From the NCBI RefSeq assembly GCF_003144245.1, contig NW_020289975.1, positions 2,189,496-2,253,495 on the forward strand: a DNA stretch of 64,000 bases. The letters run 5' to 3'. Origin of the DNA: Jaminaea rosea. Its lineage: Eukaryota; Basidiomycota; Exobasidiomycetes; Microstromatales. How positions within the stretch are numbered: position 1 is the stretch's first letter; the number at the start of each line of letters is the position of its first letter. Positions 30,201 through 40,812 of the stretch are shown here, piece by piece. Below the pieces are notes generated by a model, which was given only the letters and a program-made list of their open reading frames with translations, searched no databases and was not told the origin of the DNA. The position numbers were made by a program, and so were the translations under genes.

Positions 30201-33200
30201 CGGGAATTGGTTGACGAGGCGATGCACCAGTCGACCGGCCTTGGGCACTCCGATGAGCTCACCAATCTCGTTTGGCTCGAGGTCCCGCAGGCGGGCCCAC
30301 GGATACTCCTTCCTCTCGAGACGGCGGACGAGGTCTGCTGGCACGCCCTTGAATTGGCGCAGCGGTGTCATTGAGCCCCATTGACGGGACTCAACCATCT
30401 TGCACAGGTCCAAGGCTGTGTGACTCAGACGAGCGTAGCCTCTGCGCAGACAGATCTCAAAGATGGCTCGAAGGATACGCCCGGCTGATTGCGTGATGTA
30501 GACCATGTCCGCGGCCAGCACATAGCCTTCAAGCTTGAGCTGCGAGACCCAAGACTGCAGCAGGACATTCACCTTGGCCGCGGGGTCATCCAGCGACTCC
30601 TTGACCGGGATGGGGACGCGTTCCAGCAGCTTGCCGACCTCGAGCTTCTCATCTTGCCTGACGACCTGGTACTTGAACTCCTCTGAGAGCGCAAAGATGC
30701 GGAAAAGTTCTATGAGCCCCAGGTGAGGCTTGAGGTGTTGATGATAGGTTGCCATGCTGGTGTGGGTGATGTAGTAGTGCGAAGCGATGCGGCCGAGCTC
30801 GTTGGAGGTGAAGAGGCCAGACTTGCGCTCGTAGCGCAAAAGTCCACACTTCTCCAGTACAACAGCGGCCGAGTGGATAATGTCTGCCCGCTTCTGCTCG
30901 AGGAAGGGATCGTCTTCCGCATAGTCTGCCGAGACGCTGTACAGAGCTGGCGTGCGGAGCATGCGGACGTAAAGGTACGTGTATCCCAGCCACGCCACAG
31001 CCTCATCGCGATTGCGAATGGTGCCCAGAACAATTTCGGCATTGAGGTTGTCCGCGAGCTTGGAGACGAATTGCGACTCGATGGGGAGCTGCTGGTTGAG
31101 GAGACTGAGATAGTACTGCAGCTCGCTATGGTTGGTGATGACAATGCCCTCCCCAAAAGTATCATAGTGCGGCCTTCCTGCTCGACCCAGCATCTGCAAC
31201 ATGTCCTGGGGAGACAGCTCCACCCATCTCCCCTTTTCTGGGTTGTAGATCTGCGTGCCCTTAATGATGACCGTGTGTGCTGGCAAATTGACTCCCCAAG
31301 CCAAAGTAGCAGTCGAGACGAGGACCTGAATGTGCCCACCAGCAAAGAGATCCTCGACGAGCTGGCGGTCTGCGCGGCCCATACCAGCGTGGTGAATACC
31401 AAAGCCGTACGGCAAGAGATCCCTCAGATTGGCGTCCTTGACGTTCTCGACTTCGCTGGTGAGCAGCTCCTTCGAGGCGGCAGAGCGAGGCAGGAAATGC
31501 GTCAAGGTGTCGGCTTCCATGGCCTTGTCCCTGATGAACTTGGCCGTCTTGGCGGTCTCCTTGCGCGAGTGCACAAAGATCATGACTGCCGTCTGTGAGG
31601 ATTGTTGACCAGCACCGCTGCTCTGCGCCTCTTGCTGGGCCTCGCCTGAGACGTAGTGCAGCGATTTGTCGTAGCAGACCTCGTTCATGATCTGGAAACG
31701 CTTGATTGCCTTCTTTTCGGTGATGCCGATGTACTCTTGCTTGAGAGGGCAGGGTCGGTAGCCTGACTCAAAGTAGAAGAGGCCCTTCTTCGGATTGACC
31801 CGAAGGAAAGTCGCAACATCCTTGTAGTTGGGAAGAGTGGCACTGAGACCGACCAGGCGAACAGGGTCGTTGAGCTGCTCCATGCGTCGGATGGTACGCG
31901 CAACGATGGACTCAAGAACGGGCCCTCGGTCGTCGTGAAGCAGGTGAATCTCATCGATGATCATCAGGCGGACGAGATTGGTGTACGACGTGTCGCTGCT
32001 CTTGCGCGAGATGACGTCCCACTTCTCCGGCGTCGTGACAATGACTTGCGTTTCTGCAATCTGCTGCTTGGTGAGCTGGCTGTCACCCGTGAGCTCATTG
32101 ACGACCATGCCAAATGACGCTAGGCGCTGGCGGAAGTTGTCGGCTTGCTCAGCGACAAGCGCCTTCATCGGCGCCACGTAGACGATCTTGAAGCCCGTGA
32201 GGTCGAATTGGCCAGTCTGCTCGTCGCGCCACTTGCCAAGCTCTCGCAGGATCGTAAGCATGGCGACGTTGGTCTTGCCAGCTCCCGTCGGCGCACACAT
32301 CAGCATCGGCTCGTCCTCGCCGAATGCGATCGGGTAGCACTGCGACTGAATGAGATTCAGGCTGCCGGTGGTGCCAAAGGCAGGCTGAGCCCAAGTGGGA
32401 AGAGAGGCGAAGGGAACTTTGTCGACGTCGTTGCCGCCCTTGCGGGTAGGTGCTGGGACATGGATCTCTTCGTAGCCCTTGCCAGTACGCTTGAAGCTTC
32501 CCTCAGGTAGACGTACTTTTGCATTCGAGTTGAGGTGACCACCTTGTGAGAAGGCCATGGCTTCGAGGTCGACGACCTTGCGAGGCTGTGCAGTGGTGCC
32601 AGGCGCGAGAGTGGCGCGACCAGTCATCTTAAGGATGCGATTCTTGGTGGCATCATCGATGTCCATCGGCACCCCCTTTCCGGCGTCTCCATCTGCACCA
32701 TCCTTCTTGTCACCTCTCAGCTCCTTCAAGATCCAATTGAGACCTTTCTCCCTCATTTCGACTTCGATGTTGACCTTCTCATCTTCGTCTGCGCGGCCCA
32801 GCTTCGTGCACCAGACAATGACATCTCGATGCTTGATGAGAGTCTGGACGATGTCGAAGTTCTCGTAGTCAAAGAGCTCCATGAGGGAGTTTTCACAGTC
32901 TCGAGTGTTGGCCTCGGAGGCCAGGAGATTGAAGGCCTCGTTGGCCTTGTCCGAGGCTTCTCGCTCGTCTTGATAGTGCGTGGCCACGAGACGTTGGATC
33001 CAGAATGGATCAATGTCATGCACTGACAGTGAATCGCCCTTCTTGCCCCGCGCTGCCGAATCGCCGATGACAAGAGCTTCTGATGGCGCGTTCTGATCCT
33101 CGACCCGCTCTGTGACATCGTCCTCGCCAGCAGGCTGCTGAACTGCCGCTCCTCCGTCATCCTCATCATCGTCTGACTCTTCGCGAACAACGTAGGTTTC

Positions 33201-33970
33201 CTCATCCTGATCGCTCTCGTCATCTTCGTTGTCAAAGAGGACTGCTACGCCAGTCTCTTCGTCGATGGCTCTCGTGTCGGCATCTGGATCCTGCTGCCGT
33301 TGGTCGTCCTGGTCGTAGTCTGTGATCTTTTTGCTGAGATTGACGAGCTGGCCGAAGCTTTCTGAGCTCAACTCTCCAACGAGGTCTTCGATCTCCTTCT
33401 TCTTGTCAAAATCCCTGCGAGCGAGCGAGTGTGGATGTAGGAGAAGTCAGCAAACGGATCCTTTCGAGTCCCTACTCTTCGCTACGCTCACCTCATCTCT
33501 TCATCCTTGAGCGTCTCTAGCGCGGCATCGGCTGCTGAGCGTACGACATCTGACGTCTGATCTCCCAGTGCTGAATGCACGATGTTGAGGATGAGCTCGT
33601 AGATTTCGCGCGTCTCTGCAGTACGAGGAATGTATCGCAGCCCTTCGAGGTCTGCGGTGGCCTGCAAGACATCTGCGTAATTGCCCTGAGCAGCAGAAGG
33701 CCCTGACCTCTTCGAAGACGTAGCTTTCCTTGCCTTTTCTTCTGCTGCTGCCTTTGATTTCTTCTTGTCAAGGTCCTTTACCTGCTCCCTCTGAACTCTC
33801 GATCCCATTGACTTCGGATCTATCCTGCCTCTGAGCGTCTCTGCGTCTCCCTTTGGCTCATTCTGGACATTGTTGTCGACGAACCTTCGATCTGCAAACG
33901 AGACGATGGAGCTAAGAGCGCTGTACTGGTAGCCAGAGAGGTCTGGCTGGCCTGGCTTCTTTGGCGGCAT
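27219..33970 (-). CDS. BRR2: U5 snRNP RNA helicase Brr2
   Basis: Ski2-like helicase that unwinds U4/U6 during spliceosome activation. Exons 33970-33492 and 33414-27219 (77-nt intron) give 2224 aa, the family's usual size. The first exon starts MPPKKPGQPDLSGYQYSA. The N-terminal cassette is complete: CAPTGAGKT near residue 530, IIDEIHLLHD near 645, then QMLGRAGRP. The C-terminal cassette keeps GAPTGSGKT near 1400, but motif II reads ADEVQLLGD and motif VI reads QMVGRSTQRG, as expected for its non-catalytic role. Two Sec63 units follow the cassettes. The C-terminus is a run of Asp/Glu. It is divergent from SET3. Confidence 0.96.
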
Positions 33971-34404
33971 GACGTGCGAGAATGGGTGGCGGGATGAAGT
34001 AGAAGCAAGGATCCCGCGTTCTCTCTCGACTCTCGAAGAAGTCGGCGACGAGTGAGATCGTCACTCGATGTCTCCGAGACCTTGCGTTTGCAAGCCGAGT
34101 GGATGAAGAGGCAAAGAGAGAGACGAGGGTCTCGTTGATGACGACTAGGTGAGGAGAAAGGAAGAAATGGAAATGTGCTCAGCTCAACGTCGATTGCCCG
34201 CCCGCGACTTCTTGTCGAGCGGATGCAGTCGAGTCGAGGCGAGTCGAGTCGGCGAGTTGAGCGACGGATGGGAGACGACGACGACCAGCTTTGACAAGAC
34301 GGAGCGGAACCGATGAAACGCTACATTGGCCCAACTACTCTTGTTCTCTCCCTCACATCGTATCTTTCCATTGCCTCGCCATCACTCTCGCCCTGTCTCC
34401 GTGG
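33971..34404. promoter_or_regulatory. Divergent BRR2/SET3 promoter region
   Basis: 434 bases between the two start codons. It contains imperfect GAGTC repeats (34227-34258). No other element was recognised. Confidence 0.45.
34227..34258. repeat. Imperfect GAGTC tandem repeat
   Basis: Repeated CGAGTC units separated by GGC, in the upstream region shared by BRR2 and SET3. The reverse complement of the same core recurs at 48047-48060, upstream of the Zn2Cys6 gene. Confidence 0.6.
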
Positions 34405-37400
34405 ATGGACGTGAGGAGTCTAGATGGTCGCCAAGGCGATCAGACAGCTCCCGACGTCGCTATGATGGATGCAGGTGATACTCGTCCGCCAGATGGCGCG
34501 GATGCTCCTCGTCCTGAAACCTCGATTGCGATACCACCACCTCAGCCCATTAGCTTGGATCAGCAAGCAGACGAGGGAGCAGACACTACGATAGATGGCG
34601 AAGCAGGAGAGGATGAAGATGGAGGCGTTATTCGCTGCATCTGCGGCATCAGCGACGATGATGGTTTCACCATCCAGTGCGATCGATGCTTGGTCTGGCA
34701 ACATTGCGCCTGCTTTGGCATGTCATCTGCGAGCGTACCAGATGAATATCTCTGCGAGCTATGCGATCCTCGGCCAGTCAATGTCGCCTTTGCTCAGGCT
34801 CATCAACAGCGTAGGCTGGAGCACGACGCTCGCAAGGCTAAAGCAGAGCGAGCATTCATCGACCGGCGAATGAGCGAAGTTGCAAAGTCGCCCGTCGAGG
34901 CGCCCTCGTCGTCACCCTCGCTACCTCTTCAGCCTCTCGAGTCAGCCTCGAAGCAGTCTTCATCTCCTCAACTCCCTCCGCCAAAGCTTCCGATCCCACC
35001 TCGATCTCGCAAGCCCAGCCAGAACATCGACCTCTCCAATACTGAATTCGTGGCGCCTGATCTGCCTACGCCAACTGCTGGCCCTTCCAAGCCATCGATG
35101 ACAGGCCGTCGCAAACCTGGCCCCAAGCCTGGATCGAGGAAGACTCCTCTAGCCACACCGACATCAGCCAGCGCCACGACGCCAAAGACATTCTCCTTCC
35201 CTCCAACAACGACGCCGCGAGAGGACAAGACGGAAGATGATGCCTTGACGGCGGCGGAAAAGATGGAGGCCTGGCACTTCGACTTCACGCCCATCAGCCG
35301 CAATCTCGTCACTGAGAGTCGCGTCATCGATGTTCTTGCAGCTGCCATGGTCGACTATGATGCGGGTTCCCCCCTCAAGGCTGTCCAAGATGCAGACGGG
35401 CGTCTACGCGCTCCTCTCGCCGCCATGCCGGATCAGCTGGCGACAGAGGGCGACGATGCCGAGCAGTTCGACGTCGACCAGATGGACGCGAATGCAGCCA
35501 ACGCCTCGACAGCCGGGCATGTCTTCGGTCTCTCGGCGATAGGCAACGAATGCGTCCCCATCGAGCTGCACGCCTCCTCCCTTAGCAGCGTTGCCTGCCC
35601 AGTCTACGTCCGCAACATCTCCGATGCAGCCTCAGCCGCCGTCTTCACCAACGTCAGCTACATCGCAACTCTGCCCAACGAGCGTGCGAGGCCATGGTGC
35701 GCTACGCGGGCTTTCTCCAAGCCGAGCATGCATGGTCTCTTCGCCGAGAGTGCTATCCGACCTGGCTCATTCATCACAGAGTATCGCGGCGAGCTTACCA
35801 CGGCGGAATCGTATCGCGCAGACCCGATGAATCAGTACGGCGTCCTGGGCGCTACAAAGCCACATGCCCACCTGTTCCCCCCGCCACTCAGCCTAGCCAT
35901 CGATGCGCGACGCTTTGGCACTGAGGCGCGCTTTGCCCGCTTTGGCTGCCATCCCAACGCCGTACTGCGGCCTATCTTGTTTTATCGCGACGTTTCCGGC
36001 CAGGAGATGAGTGACTCTCCCCACTCGATCTCAAGAGCTGGCACACCTACTTTCACTCACTTGGCCACCGACGAGCTTCCCTCGGCGGAAGCCGAGCTGC
36101 GCTTCGGTCTCTTCGCTCTCACCTCCATCAAGCCCTCCCAAGAGATCATCCTAGGCTGGGAATGGGACGATCAGCACATCGTGCACTTCCTCCCCGAAAT
36201 CATTCGCAATCCCGCCCTCGAGACCCCGAGCAGACCGCGCAGCGTCACCGTGGTGGAGATGGCGGACAAGGGGGACTTTCCTTACGCGTCGACCATCTTT
36301 TCCAACAAGATGAACGCGGCCACTGCAGCTCTGCTCAGTATCACTCTGTGCAGCTGTATTGGGTCTGCCACTCCTCAAGCCGGCTCGGGATCAAGTGGCA
36401 GCCATTCGAACGCTCGCAAGCACGATTGTGCTGTTGCGCAGATGTTGCGTGTTGGGCAGGGAATGGGCTTGCTGAACGTCAACATTCCGGGCAGTGCGAG
36501 GAATACCCACAGAAGGGTGAAGACTCCAGACTTTTCTCCATTGGTCGGGGCGAGGAGGGCATGGAGGAGTCTCGGTATGCCGCCTCTGACGCCTCCGCAG
36601 TCGCACATCGATGAGGGAATGGAGGTGTCGCTGAGAGAGCAGGTGCTAAGGAGTGGGAGGGTGCCGACGAAGCTGTTGCCCAACGGGAGGGTGGCGCGCG
36701 TGTACGAGGCCGACTTGGCTGCTGCGATAGGTGCGGTTGAAGCTGCTTCCTTCGACAGGAAGTCGGAGAGCATCTTGGCCGCTGCGCTACATGAAGAAGG
36801 AGAGCCAAGCTCTCCTCTCGGCCCATACGACAGCGATGACGATGCGACGGACTCGGACGCAACAGCCTCGGACGCCTCTTCCCTGACCGAGCCCCTCTCC
36901 GGTCTCAGTCAGATCAGTGACGACGATGACGACGAGGACGGTCTCACCGCTATCAAGCTCGAAGACGAAGAAGCCGGACCCGCCGTTCTGCCCTTGAAGA
37001 AGCGCATCGCGGGCACACGCCTCAAAGCCAATCACATCCATCACGACGATCCTGATGCTGAGGACAAGACGAATCGCGGCAACGCAAGAAAGGCGCAGAG
37101 GGCAGCTGCGACTATGAAGGCCAGGGCAGAGGCGAAAGAGCTGAAACGCAGAGTGGCTGCAGGTAGGAAGGGCGCAAAGCCTTCGAAGAGGGCGACGCCA
37201 TTCGCTTCTTCGTCTGATGAGGATGAGGAAGCGGAAATTGCGGGGCAGAAGGTGACGGCACCGAGGAAGAAGGTGTCATCTTCGAAACGAGCAGGCGGGA
37301 GCAAGAGAAGCGCTCTTGCCGACCCAAGCTCGCCGCTCAGCAGTGCGCCAGGCAACGAAAGCGATCGCGACATGAGTGACGACGACGGCGCAGCCCCACC

Positions 37401-39798
37401 ACGAGCAGACGTACGCATCCCGTCCGCCATTCCTGAGATCTACGAGAGCGATCTCAGCGAAGAAGAAGACGACGATCCTTCGGAGCCCATCGGGCGACGC
37501 CCATCGCACAGCGGAGAGCATGGTGACCGCGACGACGACGCCGGGCTGAAGCGCAAGAAGAAAAAGAAGGACAAAAAGGCTGCCGAAAAGGAGCGTCGTC
37601 GCAGCGAGCTGGCGGCGCTTGCTGACTCCGAATCTTCCGTCGAGGATGAGCAGGAGCAGCAGCGCAGCAAGAAGCGCAAGATTGATACAAAGGCAGGGAA
37701 AGAGTCGAAGAAGAAGAGAAAGAGGAGGATGGCCTCGACGATGATGTCGGACAGTGAGAGTGATGGCATTCCTTCGGCGGAGCAGAAGATGGTGGAGACG
37801 AAGCAGGAGAGCTCGCCGATGCTACCACCTTTCGCAGAAGGCCGAGGGGACGGAGAGGCTGAGATGGGGCCGGACACAGACGCTCAAGCACCAGCAGAGC
37901 CTGAGCGCGAGCCTACGCCAGTCCCCGCACCAGAGCCAGAGAAGCCTCGCGCCAAACTCTCCCTCGCCGACTGGAAGAAGCAGCAAGCGGAGAAGCGCAA
38001 GGCCTCCCTCGACATTGGTGCAGCAACTTCAGCTGCAGCTGGCATGTCTCCTCCATCAGCGACAGTTTCGGGGGCGGGCAATCCTCTCGACCAGATCAAC
38101 ACCACCCAACTCGCGACACCAGTCTCTGTAGTTCCACCTTCACCGAGCGTCTTCTCGCCTAATGTCGAGATGGGCACCGCCTCCTCGACGGCAATGACGC
38201 CGCAAGCGCCTCTACCTCCTGCCCCGCTCCCACCACGCTCGATGGGCGAGGCATATCTCGCACCGCGCTCGCAAGCCGACAACTACTTTCCTCCTCCAGC
38301 ACCACTGGCACCGACCTCCATGCCGCAGGCTGGCTCGGCTGGAGGGGTCGATACGTCCTCGATGCCAAGCAGCGCTTACCCTTCGGCCTCGCCGGCTTTC
38401 TCCCCTCCTGCAAGCGTCAGCACCTTTGGGAGGCAAGTCTTGTCCCCCTCGCCCATGCCTGGAGCCGGCATGGGTTCGAATACGAGCTCAGCAGCACTGG
38501 CATCACCTACGGCCAGTAGTAGCGCCAGCGGGAGCGGCAGCTTTGCTCGGCCCATGCCGCCCGCACCAGCACCGCCGCCACCGACTGCAGCGCCGATGAC
38601 TTCAGCTCCGCGTCGTCCCTCGTACACGAGCCAAGGCTCGCCACCACCGCCTCGTCCTGTGCCGTTGGCGAGCAGTGCTAGCCCGCCGAGCAAGGCGCCT
38701 TTGCCCGGGTGGGGAGCCAGATCCGCTAGCATGGCCGCCAGTGGTGGGGGAGGAGCAATGGGTAGTGTGCCGCCGCCCTTGCCTCCGCCTTCTCACACAG
38801 GCGCTCGACCATCGAGTCGCCCGCCACCGCCAGCTCCCATGTCTGCGGCACCACAGGCCCCTACGGCAACGGGCGCAGGCGGAGCATCCACGCAATCCTT
38901 TCGACCCGTATCAGCAGCCGGACCGAGCACGTTCGAGCCTCCACCGAGCCCGCGGGTGCGACCGCACATGCACTCGTCGTCATTTTCTGGCACGCCATTG
39001 GGATCCAATACCCCAGGCGGGCCAGCAGCACTTCGGCTTGGCGGATCACCACCTAATGCTCTGGGAGGCAGCGCAGGTCCGGGGGCATCAGGAGGACTGG
39101 CAGCTCCCTTCAATCCTCCTAAGGGACCGAAGGCGCTTATGAACCAGCAGCAGAGCCAACATCAAGACAGGCAGCAGCAAGGTCCCCCTGGCGGTAACGC
39201 GGCCACATCAGGTCCAAATGCGACGCCCATCGGGCATCCACCCTCTGGTGCCCCGCCCCGCCAACACAGCAATAGCGTCACGTCTTCCTCCGGCATCGGC
39301 GGAGGCTCACCGCCCAGCTTCACCTCTGACCTCCCACCCGCCGGCGCAGGTCCCGCTCCTCCGCTCAACGCGCCAAGTGGGCCCAAGCCCAAGGGCTTGA
39401 GTGGAAGTGTGGACGGTGGCTCTCCGCCGCCGTCGCCCAGCGTGGGACTAGGGCCGCAGAGATTGGGAAGCGGTAATGGCTTGAGCATTTTAGGCAGAGG
39501 AGGAGGAGCCATGGGCGCTAATGCGGGAGAGCGTGGTGGGCGAGATGATTGGGACGCAAGAGGAGGAGCAGGAGCAGGAGGAATGCATGGCGGATTCGGT
39601 CCGTCGGGACATGGACATAGCCACGGAGGGTTGGGAGGACATCACGGTGGGCACGGCCATGGTGGAGGACGAGGCTGGGGAGGACGAGGAGGTGGACGTA
39701 GAGGCGGACCGCCAGGCGCAGGCGGGGGTGGACCTATGCCTGGATCAGGTTGGGGGGCAAGAGCAAGGGGAAGGGGGAGAGGTGGTGGACCTCCGTAG
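34405..39798 (+). CDS. SET3: Set3-like PHD and SET domain chromatin protein
   Basis: Single exon; the first ATG in frame is 34405 (MDVRSLDGRQGD), giving 1797 aa. The PHD finger at about residues 78-125 has CICGISDDDGFTIQCDRC, WQHCACFG, then CELC. The SET domain at about 400-600 contains GLFAESAIRPGSFITEYRGE, FARFGCHPNAVLRP and EIILGWEWDDQHIVH. This arrangement matches Set3/UpSET/MLL5, scaffold subunits of histone deacetylase complexes that bind methylated H3K4 through the PHD finger. The usual NHSC catalytic motif is replaced by FGCHPN. Beyond the SET domain come an acidic/basic disordered region, a Pro/Ser/Ala-rich region, and a Gly/Arg/His-rich tail with GRGWGGRGGGRRGG, suggesting RNA or protein contacts. 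The start could also be ATG 34462, as no strong context decides it. Confidence 0.88.
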   Translation: MDVRSLDGRQGDQTAPDVAMMDAGDTRPPDGADAPRPETSIAIPPPQPISLDQQADEGADTTIDGEAGEDEDGGVIRCICGISDDDGFTIQCDRCLVWQHCACFGMSSASVPDEYLCELCDPRPVNVAFAQAHQQRRLEHDARKAKAERAFIDRRMSEVAKSPVEAPSSSPSLPLQPLESASKQSSSPQLPPPKLPIPPRSRKPSQNIDLSNTEFVAPDLPTPTAGPSKPSMTGRRKPGPKPGSRKTPLATPTSASATTPKTFSFPPTTTPREDKTEDDALTAAEKMEAWHFDFTPISRNLVTESRVIDVLAAAMVDYDAGSPLKAVQDADGRLRAPLAAMPDQLATEGDDAEQFDVDQMDANAANASTAGHVFGLSAIGNECVPIELHASSLSSVACPVYVRNISDAASAAVFTNVSYIATLPNERARPWCATRAFSKPSMHGLFAESAIRPGSFITEYRGELTTAESYRADPMNQYGVLGATKPHAHLFPPPLSLAIDARRFGTEARFARFGCHPNAVLRPILFYRDVSGQEMSDSPHSISRAGTPTFTHLATDELPSAEAELRFGLFALTSIKPSQEIILGWEWDDQHIVHFLPEIIRNPALETPSRPRSVTVVEMADKGDFPYASTIFSNKMNAATAALLSITLCSCIGSATPQAGSGSSGSHSNARKHDCAVAQMLRVGQGMGLLNVNIPGSARNTHRRVKTPDFSPLVGARRAWRSLGMPPLTPPQSHIDEGMEVSLREQVLRSGRVPTKLLPNGRVARVYEADLAAAIGAVEAASFDRKSESILAAALHEEGEPSSPLGPYDSDDDATDSDATASDASSLTEPLSGLSQISDDDDDEDGLTAIKLEDEEAGPAVLPLKKRIAGTRLKANHIHHDDPDAEDKTNRGNARKAQRAAATMKARAEAKELKRRVAAGRKGAKPSKRATPFASSSDEDEEAEIAGQKVTAPRKKVSSSKRAGGSKRSALADPSSPLSSAPGNESDRDMSDDDGAAPPRADVRIPSAIPEIYESDLSEEEDDDPSEPIGRRPSHSGEHGDRDDDAGLKRKKKKKDKKAAEKERRRSELAALADSESSVEDEQEQQRSKKRKIDTKAGKESKKKRKRRMASTMMSDSESDGIPSAEQKMVETKQESSPMLPPFAEGRGDGEAEMGPDTDAQAPAEPEREPTPVPAPEPEKPRAKLSLADWKKQQAEKRKASLDIGAATSAAAGMSPPSATVSGAGNPLDQINTTQLATPVSVVPPSPSVFSPNVEMGTASSTAMTPQAPLPPAPLPPRSMGEAYLAPRSQADNYFPPPAPLAPTSMPQAGSAGGVDTSSMPSSAYPSASPAFSPPASVSTFGRQVLSPSPMPGAGMGSNTSSAALASPTASSSASGSGSFARPMPPAPAPPPPTAAPMTSAPRRPSYTSQGSPPPPRPVPLASSASPPSKAPLPGWGARSASMAASGGGGAMGSVPPPLPPPSHTGARPSSRPPPPAPMSAAPQAPTATGAGGASTQSFRPVSAAGPSTFEPPPSPRVRPHMHSSSFSGTPLGSNTPGGPAALRLGGSPPNALGGSAGPGASGGLAAPFNPPKGPKALMNQQQSQHQDRQQQGPPGGNAATSGPNATPIGHPPSGAPPRQHSNSVTSSSGIGGGSPPSFTSDLPPAGAGPAPPLNAPSGPKPKGLSGSVDGGSPPPSPSVGLGPQRLGSGNGLSILGRGGGAMGANAGERGGRDDWDARGGAGAGGMHGGFGPSGHGHSHGGLGGHHGGHGHGGGRGWGGRGGGRRGGPPGAGGGGPMPGSGWGARARGRGRGGGPP

Positions 39799-39958
39799 AA
39801 TGATCGAGACGCAGCATTTGACCTATCAGCACGTCCGACTTCCACTTGTCATCTCATTTGTTGTATTTACCATCGACTCGAAATCGACATATCCTTCCAA
39901 CTGTCTTCCGTCTTCCTGCACATTTCCCTTCGCCTGACTCGCTTTCTTCTCCTTGGCT

Positions 39959-40521
39959 CTACAAGGGCTTTGCCCCGAAGAAGATCCTAACTCGATTGGC
40001 AAAGGAAGGCTTCAACGGGTCGCCCTGCGCCGCCTTTTCGATTCCTTTTCGGAGACGCTCGTAGTAAACTGGGTCAGACTTTGGGCGCAGGATGGATTCG
40101 GACATGGGATGCTGCGATTCGCGAAGAGGGGGGCAACGTGAGCGTCTTGCTCCTGTTTCGCCTCCTGATCGCCGCCATCTTTACTCACATCCTTCGTCTC
40201 CCTCCCCGTCCTCAATCCCTCAAGCGCATCCGCCGCCCTCTCCGCATACTGGATCTCATCCTCGGTCAACTTCTTGTAACTCAACGACTCAACATCCTTG
40301 TGCGGCTCTCCCGTCACTCCAGGCGTGGGCGGCGAGCCATTCTTCCCCGACGATGGGATGGGCGGTGTCGGGGTAGGAGGAGTGGTGAGGAGCGCTTTGC
40401 CAATATTGATGCGGATGGCTTCCCCGAAGGATACCTTAGGGCGGAGCGGGTCGATGGGCCAGGATGAAGAGAGGCGTAGGAAGCGGGAATAGATTTGTGG
40501 GAGGCGAGAGGAGGAGGCCAT
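39959..40521 (-). CDS. CBP6: Cbp6/UQCC2-like mitochondrial complex III assembly factor
   Basis: ATG 40521 (MASSSRLPQIYSRFLRLSSSWPID). The start resembles the YRRFLKL..WPVD block of UQCC2/Cbp6 proteins, which assist synthesis and stability of cytochrome b. Exons 40521-40189 and 40111-39959 with a 77-nt intron (GTGAGT donor after TKD, CGCAG acceptor) give 161 aa. The spliced second exon reads HPMSESILRPKSDPVYYERL and ends FANRVRIFFGAKPL. The unspliced frame instead runs into a meaningless Arg-rich tail, so the intron is well supported. No separate presequence is visible; a start at 40605 would use a non-ATG codon. It is tail-to-tail with SET3, 160 bases apart. Confidence 0.7.
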
Positions 40522-40812
40522 GCTGTCGAAGTGATGGAGAAAGGGTCGATTGAATGAAGTGATGAGGAGGAAAAAGGTGACAGGACAGGCGTAGCGACGA
40601 GCCAAAATCGCCTCCAGTCCGCCGCTGCCGCTGCTGTTGTCTCCACTTCGCCGCGGGGTTCTCTTTGTCAGCCGCGTACCGACACTGAAGCGGGTGCAGC
40701 ATGAATCGAGGATGTCGAGGATGTCGCACTGAGGAGGACGAGGAGCGAGTGCAAGAGGATCGAGAATACAATTACAAAGAGAAGGAAAAACAAAGGTCTA
40801 CGTCGGGTCCAC

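Noticed and set aside
34291-34404. N-terminal extension of SET3 from a TTG
   Set aside because: No ATG in this part; the first in-frame ATG is 34405.
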